Part shown: piece after piece, positions 1 to 10,228 of the stretch
How the letters are laid out: each line of letters starts with the position of its first letter
Position numbering within the stretch: the first letter of the stretch is position 1
Assembly (NCBI GenBank): GCA_026874595.1
Contig: CM049311.1
Location: forward strand, 6,051,676 to 6,115,675
DNA: 64,000 bases
Direction: 5' to 3'
DNA from: Sipunculus nudus
Lineage: Eukaryota > Annelida > Sipuncula > Golfingiida > Sipunculidae
Made by a program: the position numbers and the translations under genes
The notes under the pieces: generated by a model
Told to the model about the DNA's origin: nothing
Seen by the model: only the letters and a program-made list of their open reading frames with translations
Databases searched by the model: none

Positions 1-704
1 ATACAAAAATAAAGGAACTTTATACTTGTTATCTATACAGTCATTGCATGCTGTGTCCCGAGCTGTTTCTAAATTCGTGAAGGTCCATCAAGAAATAAAC
101 TGGAAAGAATTTCTTATGTATGAAAATGATTGAGTCTAAGAACGTTAGTTCAATATGATTTTTATTTCGAATGGCAGAGATGAAAAGAGCTGGAAAGATC
201 TGAGAAAAGGCAGAATGAAAAACATCGCTGGAGAACTAAAATATCGATAATGTGTTACATATGAATTCAAAGGGAGAAAGGGTTTTTGTATTCAACCATA
301 TCTATATATGAACTTTAGGCCACTAATAAAGTAGGCCTTGTTCAATTTGAATAAATAATATAATGGCCTCTTTTTTATTTTTATTGTATGCCAAATATAT
401 GCCATTTCTCTTCTCAACATTACATCAGCCATGATATCGAAAACATATGCATATATATTTCTTTCCATACAATATATGTTCCACATAATTTGGATGCCTG
501 TTTTCATGATTTATGTTTATCTAGCCATGGTCATTTCCCTGGAAGTAAGAATTAAATATGGCCGAATCAGGAGAAAGCTAACTAGGTGTTTTACATTAAA
601 CAAAAGCTTGATTTTAATTGATATGAATAGTAAACCACTCTGAACTTCCGCTCTCTTGCGCCTGCTTGTACATAAAAAAAACTGGCTAACAAATCTCATA
701 TGCA
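1..704. other. 5' flank of transporter copy A
   Basis: No gene is recognised here. The segment is a diverged copy of the flank upstream of copy C (about 29240-30230): the stretch around 60-210 (ending in a GCTGGAAAGAT-like motif) matches 29250-29420, and 430-700 matches 29930-30230. The short open frames on both strands lack family motifs and are not conserved between the duplicates, so they are not called. Confidence 0.5.
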
Positions 705-872
705 ATTCAGACATGTTTTTTACAAATTAACAAGTGTACTCTGGTGGTGTAGCCCTCATGGGCAAAGTTCGTACAATGCTTTTTCTCCACTCATATGTAC
801 TGTATTGATAGTTTCACCAGAATAAGAGGTCTGGAGGCGACTCCTTTACGTTATTTTAATCTTCAAGGCAAT
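705..872 (+). promoter_or_regulatory. conserved block before copy A start (5' UTR or promoter)
   Basis: This block, including GGTGGTGTAGCC and CAAAGTTCGTACAATGC, recurs at the same distance before copies B, C and D. It also contains an in-frame upstream ATG at 795 that would add 26 residues to the transporter; copies C and D keep an equivalent in-frame ATG (30330, 42576), while in B it is closed by a TGA. Whether the block is untranslated leader, promoter or an N-terminal extension cannot be told from sequence alone. The downstream ATG fits the usual SLC22 start better. Confidence 0.45.
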
Positions 873-3800
873 ATGATTGAGTTCGATGAATTTTTGGAAA
901 AGGCAGGATCCTTTGGAAAATACCAGATATGCTTCTGTATAATATTAGGCCTTGGAGGGGTTTCCGTGGGATTAAACAATATGATTATTATATTTTTGGC
1001 GGAGTCGCCAAAGCACCACTGTTCCGTACCATCACTGCCAAAATTAAACCTGAGTGAAGATATACGTATGAACTACAGCATCCCATTTAACTCCGCTGAA
1101 AGTACGTATGAATCCTGTCGCATGTACAACCGGAACTACTCTGGTGTAACGGCGGATGTTGTCTTCTCGGAACTTGCAAACCACGAAATATCAGAACCAG
1201 AGATTATACCATGTCAGTATGGATGGGACTATGATAAATCAGTCTACGAATCTACCATCATCACCGATTACCTGTTTTATAAACTTATAGGAGCAGCCTC
1301 TGGTTAAATTTTTTTTGCTGTTTAGGCTGGTACTTTATTGCTGATCCTTTTCTCGATCGTGTCACATAAGTCAAGCGTACCTCGTTATACCGCAGAAGCA
1401 TTTGTGCGGCCTCCTTCCCCTCTAATGACTGTGTCATCCACCATATCAATTTTCCTTAAAATAAAATCTTTCATCGCCATGAAAATGTCGCATTATTATC
1501 AACTTACTTTTAATCGGCATCATACACATTCTTTAACTGACGTTTCGATTTAAGTGATTGTCTAAAATTAAGGATTTACATATACATGTTGTTTTACTTA
1601 CGAACATAATGTACTTTGAATTGGTCGTACAAATATTTATCCTATCTCATTTTCTTAATAACTCTGTTTCCAAATGATAGATTTTCTTGTATGCCATTAT
1701 GAATCAAGTATTTTCGGCAGAAGGTATATATTTAAATCAGCATAAATAATACATATATTCCAGTGGGACATTGTGTGTGAGCACAGATGGCTTCAGGCGA
1801 CGGCCACATCTGTCTATATGAAATGGTTGATGATAGGCTCATCGTTTTTTGGCTGGATAGCAGACAGGTCTGTTTCATGATTATGCCAACAAGAATCACG
1901 TGATCAGTGCCGTAGTACATCGAAGTGTATGTTTAAATTTGATATTTAAATGAAAAAAGATGAAAGCAATAAACCTTCTGTGAATCAATTATTTCAACAA
2001 GTAAATTTCTAAGTAGCCAGGTTTAACTTCAAATAGATTGACAATCATGACAACATAAAATTTTCACTTTCATATTGAATGGACAAAACTTACACATTTG
2101 CCTCTCTGGCTTTTTAAGTAAAACCATTAAAAATAGCAAACGCCTGTCTAAATAAGAACCTAGTGTGTATCTTCGGCTATATCTACACGGTAAAGGGTAT
2201 CTACGAGTACCATAAATGAAGGAACATTGGTATATCAATGATACTTATCCCAAAGCATTATAATTAAGCTCTGCGTGCGGAGGTACAACATATAAGTATG
2301 AATCCTATGTTAGTGTGTTTTCTCTGTTTGCAAGGTAGTCAGAGAAAAGGTAAAGAAATAGTAAGTGGGAGGGAACACATATTAAACAATTCGCATGGTC
2401 CTAATTGGACTTTGGTAAAAAGCAAATCTTAATTGTTTCAGTTATGGGCGAAAGATATCACTGCGTGTTGCGGCGGTACCTCTGGTGGCGGCCACAATTG
2501 CTGCATGCTTCAGCCCAAATATTACCGTGTTCATCATCATCCGTACGATAGTTGCTATGACTAACATGCCGTTTTATTCTGTCAGTTCTGTCTTGGGTTA
2601 GTTTAAATTCTGATTTACGCCAATGAAAATATGTCAAGATAAAAGATGCACCATTTGAATACTGAGATTTGTAGAAAGATTGTATATGAAATATATAATT
2701 TAAAATACATAGCAATGATATATTTCTGTATGTATATGCTAAGTTTCAATTTAATATTAATTCTTATTGACATTATTGACATAATAATATATAATATACA
2801 TATCCAGGCGTTATCCGGGTTTTATAAAAACTAAATATTCTTTAGATTACGGATTTAAAGAAACTCATTTAAACGTGGGGTCGTATAAGGCAATATTCTA
2901 ATAACTAGTGATGCAGTGTTATTCAAGAGTTTATTGTTGTTCTCAAGTAATTGGCTGGAACACTTTCTCCCTCTCTTGAAAAGAGAATGGATATGAGTGA
3001 CAATATACATTCCTTTTATTATTGGTTAAAATTTAAAATGGGTAGAATATACTATATCTGAGACACCCAAAATATATCATTATAGAGAAATACTTGCTCG
3101 TCGGTTTCCAGTTTCAGAAATAGTGCCTGGGAAATGGCGGTCGCTTGCAGTTAGTATGTGTCAGATGCCTTGGAACTTTGGTTTTATGTACGCATGCGGT
3201 GTTGGATATGCCATCAGAGACCGGTTCAAACTTCAAATAGTTGGCGCAGTTCCAGTTGTCCTAATGCTGGCCTACCTATTGTAAGTTCGATATAGTATAA
3301 ACACAACATGAATCTTTGTGTATATTAAAAATGATACCCCAACCTCTGTGGCAGACGCTTTAATAAAATCCTAGGCAGTACCCTCTCCCGCAGACTAGGC
3401 ACACCTGCGGTGACGTCCAACACTAAGTTTGGCCGAGTTAAGTTTTAACATGTTAAGTTTTACTTAAATATTAACTATTTAACAATGTATCACATGATTG
3501 ATATAGTAAGCACTGGAGGATCCCTATTTTTATCGTTTACCAAACTTGGTTTTCTGACTTTGAGTGGCTATTCACCCTAAATATGCCGCTATCCGCTAGA
3601 AAACGCCTTAAATTTTCAAACATGCCCTAAGGACCCGCTTTCACGGGTACCCATAGACAAGAGAAGGGAATGAAACCTGAAAACTTGAAAGAAAGTTCAG
3701 CTAAGAATCAGTCTAGAATGTTTGTAAAAATTCAAATATTATAAACACTAGGTATAGTAATAAAGATGTCTACAGAAACACATGGATGTGTTCGTTTATT

Positions 3801-6800
3801 AGCATAAGGAGGCTAACCTTAAGGCCGGCCAAGTATTTAGAAAATAGTATTCTGAATTATATTTAGAAAATTTTAGATCTACCATCACTGATCAACTTAA
3901 TGCAAATGTGGCGGAAAGGTTTCATGTATGTTACAACATCATAAATTCAAAACCGGTACGACGATACGAAAGGAAAAATTAATAGTGTGAATGATAAACT
4001 GGTTTGTCTTTTGGCATTCGAAGTGTGGTTGACGAGTCGCCTTGATGGTTGTACGTGAGGGGCAGAATAGAAGAAGCCAAAGAAATGACAAGGAAAATAG
4101 CTCGCTGGAATAAAGCAACCGACGCCTTGGAATACGACGTTTTTATCAAGGTATTTATTATCTTGGTTATAAAAATGCATGATTACCACGTTAAATTATT
4201 CTTTACAAGAACAGGGCTTCCGCTGTCTCCTATATTTCCTTTATTTTCCTATATTTTCCTATGCCATTTCAACTGTAGTCAACTATATTGTCCTATATTG
4301 TTGCCCTTCACAATCATGATTCTAATAACTTTCATATCTGAATAATGCTTTAAAATTAGCCCCGTAAATGTTGGACATTTTCAGTTCTTTTGTATAACTG
4401 TCCAAATGGGGTTTGCAGTTTTTCATGTTAAGTCCTCTCATCACTTAAAGAGACCTTAACCTGGTGCTCAGAGAACTGCTGTCCGTTATATTTAATCAGG
4501 TAAAACATGGGTGTGCAGTGGTAACTCCTATTTTTTTGTCTATATCTCATATAAGGTCAAATAATATTGTTAAACACGCTCTGATAAAAATCCTTTATTC
4601 GATAGGGGCCTGACAGCAGCCTTTGAAGAGGGGTTGCGTATTCTATGCAACAACAATGGTCCTCAATGCATATATATTTCTGCTTTTGTATTCCAAATTC
4701 CTAAAAAATATTTGTATTTAATGTCAGGATCATTAATACATAATTAAACCAGATAAACCAAATATAAGTTCATTTACAAAATCTATGGTTAATGTATAAT
4801 GTAAAGAGCAGATTAGATGAATTATAAAATTAAGGAATCCAGATTTTCAAGTAGAGAGGAAAAGCTTTATCCCTCTCCAATGTATAAAACTGAACATTTT
4901 CACAACTGTAATGATTTTCATATTTTTTCAATTGTAGCAAGAAACCAAATACTCTAAAAGTGTATTCGATTTGGTTAGAACCCCAAAACTTCGGATTCGT
5001 ACCTTCATTTTTATTTTTATGTGGCAAGTACATTCGGTTTACCAATTGATTGTACAAAGTCTATGTCAAAGATGAATGGGTATTAAGGCATGTACGTGGA
5101 CTGTGGTATTGCTTATTGTATTTGAAATAAAGAGGGGCATGCGAAATACAAAATCCTGCTCTGTTGCAGGAATAATTTCACTTTGTAATTGTTCTTACTT
5201 AAGCAATATAAGTGACGAACTGATCATTGCCAATTGAACAAAACACATTAGGTAACCTTTGTACATTAATCGTTAGTCACCGAGAGTCATTCTCACATAA
5301 AAGGTATTTATCACATATTGTTTCTCAAATGACATTGATGTTGCATATTAACTACAGGTCGACATCAATGTTAGGTTTTTATGCGTTGGCCTTCAGTACC
5401 TCTGCTCTGGCTGGTAATCAGTTTCTGAACGCTTTCCTTGGAGCCATCATTGTACTGCCCTGCTGTCCTATTGCTATCATAGTCCTGGCGCGCTTTGGAC
5501 GAAGAACATCATTGTGTGCAATGTTCATTATTCCCGGGATCTTGATGCTATGCACGATACCAATGGGTCCAGGTAGGTTAATAGATATATTTGATACCGA
5601 GACTGAGGGAATGATTATTCCTAACATGTATCAGTGTTTATCCACACTTACCTGCATGTCTCAAAATGAGTATTTAAGCTATTAAAGTTGAGTAAGGCTC
5701 AAATGATATTTGTTTTTAACAAGAACGTATTCATTACATTTAAGTATCTATTGGAATGAAGAAAAACAGGATTTTACATAGCGTATTCACATCTTTTATA
5801 AGAAAGACATTTTTCTATTTGGGATTGGCATCAGGTAATTGGATGTAACAGTCGGGGGAAAAGACTCTCTAAATCAATAAGAATAATAAGTATAATCATG
5901 AAAGAAAATCATAATAATAAAAGTTATCTTTAATAATCTTTGTCAGTAATGTTGAAAGTACCAAACTGCATAATTTTGAAAATTTCATATTAAAATCAAG
6001 GAAATGCTGGAATATATATCAACAGCATCTGGCTCACTCATGATCTCTATTAGGGTGGGAATATAAGGAATACATCATAAGAAAATAAAGATAAAAGACA
6101 AAATGATAAAGTACATATATAGCCCCAGAAAATGTCCATGGTATCAGAACAATTCGTACTGTATTTTGCTAAATTGATATTATGTTTTTTTTGTCACTAA
6201 GGCGTCCAATGACATTGTTGCATATATTCTAAGTCAGAGAAGTAAAACGTATGGATTGTGAGCAATAAGGTAACGCAGATTTGTTTACGTACAAACATAT
6301 TCGCGGGAACGGCCCAACATAAGACCTAGGACCTTGTTTTCTTTTATCCAGATAGCCCATACGGAGGCTTTGAGAATGGATTGTTACTGGTTAAACGCCT
6401 GGTGCTTGCAACAAGTTGCAACAATTATGTCCCTGTTCACAATGGAACTTTACCCTACAGAGATCCGTAATCTGGCCATTGGCATGGCCTTCTTAACGTC
6501 AAGAATAGGTGCGATAACGGCCCCATACTTCGCTCAACTGGTAGGTGTCGTTTCTATATCAGATAAGATCAGACAGAACTGGACCAGAAATAAACGGAGA
6601 GACACAGGTGAATTTCTTGTGAAAAGAATTGAGTTATTTTTAATATCGATGAGTCAACATTTAGCCCAAAAATCTGTCATCTGCCCAAAAAACCCCATTA
6701 TATAATTTTCTTGCTATCTTCTTTTTATAAAGTTTAAGTATTTTGTAAATCAATCGATATTAATGCAAACAGTAATTCTAAAAGAAGCATCTCATAATTA

Positions 6801-7016
6801 TCCTTTTCATTTCATTGAACATTTTTGTACGCACGAGCAATCAAGATCCCTGAGGTGTTGCTTATTTACTCCAGAGTCGGGAAAACCGAATTGTGACAAT
6901 ATGTGTAATTGGCGTTATGGAAATGGCCTCAGGTTTGCTGACACTGCTGCTTCCGGAGTCGAAGAACCAAAACCTGCCCGAAACCATACATGACGTGGAA
7001 GGTTCTTTGTACGTTA

Positions 7017-7061
<45 letters not shown>

Positions 7062-7494
7062 TATCTCTAATTGTGATTTTTCTAATTAAACCGAAAATAA
7101 CTTGCTTTTATATCGACGGCCCACTAAAGTTCAGTTGTGGTGAACACTTTTTCATTTTCATTGCGAAAATTATTTTGTCAAATTTCTAAGCATTAACTTG
7201 AATCAGTCAGTATTTACCGCTGGCATGTTTAATTAAACTTTCCCAAAATAAAACATTTTATCGAGTCAGCCAGGCGTTCTGACTTCACTGAACCGATACC
7301 TAGCCCATTAACAAGCCTGGGTTTAAAATCCGGCTTATCAGACTTGAATGAAGTAGTGTAAGTTTCTGTGGATTTTTTTTTTAAATTTTAGTTCGAAATC
7401 ATCTAAGGCTGTTGAAGAAAAACGTGATGAAATGGAAAAATTTAAACAAATGGTATCATCTTCCGAGAATCAAGCAGAGGACTATTTTACCTGA
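873..7494 (+). pseudogene. SLC22-like organic ion transporter, copy A (disrupted)
   Basis: Ten exon remnants line up with intact copy C: 873-1267, 1764-1867, 2442-2596, 3112-3280, 4024-4150, 4938-5023, 5358-5572, 6352-6540, 6875-7008, 7392-7494. They encode the first transmembrane helix, a Cys-rich glycosylated outer loop ending CQYGWDYDKS, the loop motif DESP-x-W, and the SLC22 signatures ELYPTEIRN and LLPESKNQNLP. Three independent lesions are visible. The exon-1 donor (ACCGAG|gtaact in the other copies) is removed by a deletion that joins ACCGA to TTACCTG, so exon 1 runs on to a stop at 1305-1307. The CGA of ESPRW is TGA at 4043-4045. Exon 8 is 189 bp instead of 188, with a +1 shift near 6417. 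Intron 6 starts with GC. No coding feature was found in its introns. A shortened product of exon 1 alone (one helix plus loop) is conceivable but unlikely to transport. Confidence 0.85.
7019..7059 (+). repeat. (TC)n microsatellite in intron 9 of copy A
   Basis: About 20 uninterrupted TC units begin 11 bases after the exon-9 splice donor. Copy D has a similar tract at the same place (56148-56193); copy B has only a short CTCTCTCTCCC remnant and C has none. Confidence 0.95.
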
Positions 7495-7943
7495 AATAGC
7501 AGTCCATCTTAATGAATCAAAAATAACATTTATATAACCAGTAAGGCCTTACAGCGCAGCATGTGTTTCATTATTTAATAATAAATTGGATCGTTACTTT
7601 TTAGTGACATGTTTTTATATCAGCTTAAAATTGCGTTTCAACGTGTAAATTGAGAACAGTTGTTATTATTTTGGTTAGAAAATTTGAACCTTATTAAGCT
7701 ATTTGTGGGAACTTTAATATTGCTTTATGAGTTTTCTGTTTTTCAGTTCTTTCGATTTATCAAATATTAACATACAAACCTTTTAATTCATTTGTATAGA
7801 AAAGATATAGGAATTTTGTATTAACCAACTATTTATTGATTTGAATCATTTCACGTGTTTACTACTTTATGCAATCGCAAGCATACTCTGTGAGAATATT
7901 GTAAGGCAAATTTGTATTCATATTAAAGATTGGTAATGATTTG
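7495..7943. other. 3' flank of copy A
   Basis: This AT-rich sequence after the stop matches the sequence after copy B (21488 onward). It contains one AATAAA at 7580-7585 that could be a polyadenylation signal. No gene is seen. Confidence 0.4.
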
Positions 7944-8260
7944 GTTATGGTGGCGGCATATTTCTCATACTCCCTCACAGCGCCATCAATGAGACCTTGA
8001 TATTAGGTAACAAGACTTTCGAAAATTAGTACCCAAACTTATCATCGTCTATATATCTTAGATGTCAAATTGAATTTATTAAGAGTATTGTAAGAATGGG
8101 TATTGATGGGATATACAATTTACAAGTTTCCCAAGGGAAAAGATTTCAAACTGTATAACATGCCTTCCGATTGGTTCCGTAGTATATTTCCTCATTGAAA
8201 ATACATACGTGCTTTTACTTTTTAAATAATCTCCGTATTCTTTCCATGTTATTGTGTCGG
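7944..8260 (-). pseudogene. antisense remnant of a possible C-type-lectin-like exon
   Basis: This is a decayed copy of the antisense segment at 22636-22970 downstream of copy B. Read on the minus strand it keeps a fragment like GAVREYEKYAA, matching DDAVRKCEKYAARLSSIE in the B-side copy, but diverges right after it and has broken frames before it. It lies about 450 bases after the end of copy A. The lectin-like reading rests on the better copy and is tentative. Confidence 0.35.
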
Positions 8261-8325
8261 AAATATAATCATTTTTCGCATACTTTAATTACTTGTGTAA
8301 AAGAAGATTTATAATGAGGGATATC

Positions 8326-8520
8326 CTACGTATTACTGCATTCAACATCAGGATGAGGAGTTATTGCATCAATCAGGTTAATTATTACCCCAATGTAACG
8401 TGACATTTTACCATAATGGCAACTGTTTAAGCAGGCTCCTATGTTTTGCTTCCTTGCTAGTTCCCTCCTTGACATGTTCAGATTCCCTGCCTTGGCTTCA
8501 GACGATAAACATATTCTCAA
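8326..8520 (-). pseudogene. antisense exon-like frame of unknown function
   Basis: A 64-codon minus-strand frame contains NMSRRELARKQ and GACLNSCHYGKMS. The equivalent position after copy B (23030-23200) keeps NMSRRELVRTKK and GACLNSCHYVKIS but has a stop inside. Conservation of the peptide in two diverged duplicates suggests a former exon of the same antisense gene as the lectin-like fragment next to it. I do not recognise the domain. No splice sites are certain. Confidence 0.3.
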
Positions 8521-10059
8521 ACATTAAATATATATTTTTTTATAAAGAATCCGCAATGTGTATTGTGTGATAACATGATTTTCTTTAAACAAATTATGTT
8601 ATAAAGTGTCAGGTTTATTTTGAGAAGCTTTAAAAGATATTTGAAATATCTCTTTCCAATTATTGAGACGAAGGTCTCACTGGGCGTTTGTCACGTAACA
8701 CTTGTGTAGTCACGCCTTGGATATGCAAGTTCTTGGTCTTGAAGTATCGGGAATATTGCAGTGTGTCCTAAGAGAGGTCATTTTTCTTATTCTGCATAAA
8801 TCTAGAGCTATCGTAAACAATTTTTCGTTCACCGTGGGCAATGCCAGAGCCATCTGTCGGTAACTCTGACTGTGTATCAAGGTAGAAAATAGTTTGTTAC
8901 TCTGAATCAGGACCTCAGTGTCTCCATAAATTCCTGACACTCATAGAGTCAGTCATTACATCATCAAACACGATTTTATTCTATTGATACAATATACGTT
9001 AAATATGAGTCGAATAAATTATTTTCTTTAGGAAAAACATCGCCCTAGAACTAAAAGAGCGATAATGTGTAATAAATGCAAGGCTTATTGTAGCCAACCT
9101 ATATCTGTTTATTAACTTTAGGTCACCAAAAATTTAGGACTTGTACAATTTGAATGAATAATATAATGGCCTGTTCTTCGTTTCATTTGGTCGGTCTGCA
9201 CAGTACAGGAAACAATACTATTAGATAAGTCTTCCAGCTGGATAAATAATCCTTAAGAGAAAGCTTGTTAAACAAATATAAATTTCTAAATACTATTATA
9301 AAACACCATCAGCTGGACCTTGGGAACGTCACGCTTATGGAATTGCAACAAATGTTCTCCCATTATTAAATTTCCAATTGTTTGAGCAACATTCTACCTC
9401 ATTACAATCAAATATCATCTCGGTTCGTTCATTGACAAAACAAGTCAAATGTGCAACCACTAAGTTAGTCAGGCTAACTTTAGCCTCTTTTGAAATATCG
9501 GAATCGTTACCGAGACACGTTAGAACGCTCCAAACTGCAAAACATTGCATGGTTCACTGGTTCCCTGAATTGTGCGCTTTGCCTTTAGACCGGACCGCTA
9601 CAAAGTAAAAAACACTAAGATCCCCATCGACAGAGTGCAAATCGTTTTGAACCAATGGTAAGTACAGACACGAACATGCCATTTAATTTGTTACTGATTA
9701 ATGTCATGGTAATTCTGCGATATTTCAACATAAATAAATTGGTGAAATACTGTATGCCATTTCTTTTGTCAACATTACATCAGCCGTGATATTCGTATCA
9801 TATGCATACTAGTATATATGTCTTACCATACAAGATATGTTTCGCATAATTTATAAGCCTGTTTTCGAGGATTTTGATATATCAAGCCGTAGTCTTAACT
9901 TGAAAGTAAAAATAAAAATGGCTTAATCAGTAGAAAGCTTATCAAGTGTATTACATTAAAGCAAAACCTGATTTAAATTGGTATGAGTAGCATACTACTC
10001 TGACCTTCAGCTCCATTGAGCATGCCTGTACATAGAAACTGGCTGAGGAATCTCATATG
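8521..10059. other. spacer between copy A and the start region of copy B
   Basis: The part around 8640-8850 matches 23300-23450 after copy B. From about 9000 the sequence matches the 5' flank of copies A and C (for example TTTGGTCGGTCTGCACAGTA at 9186 and its counterpart at 29500). The short frames at 9335-9608 have no family motif and no counterpart in the other copies. No gene is called. Confidence 0.4.
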
Positions 10060-10228
10060 ATATTCAAATATGTGTATGACAATAAACAAGTGCACCTTGG
10101 TGGTGTAGCCTTCATGGGTAAAGTTCGTATAATGCTATTTCTCCACTCATATGCAATGAAGCGATATTGTAACCAGAGTAAGAAGTCTGAAGGCGACTCC
10201 TTTGCGCTGTTTTATTCTCCAAGGAAAT
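10060..10228 (+). promoter_or_regulatory. conserved block before copy B start
   Basis: This is the same block as before copies A, C and D (GGTGGTGTAGCC, AAAGTTCGTATAATGC). The upstream ATG at 10151 is followed by CAA TGA, so the in-frame N-terminal extension possible in the other copies is closed here. Confidence 0.45.
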
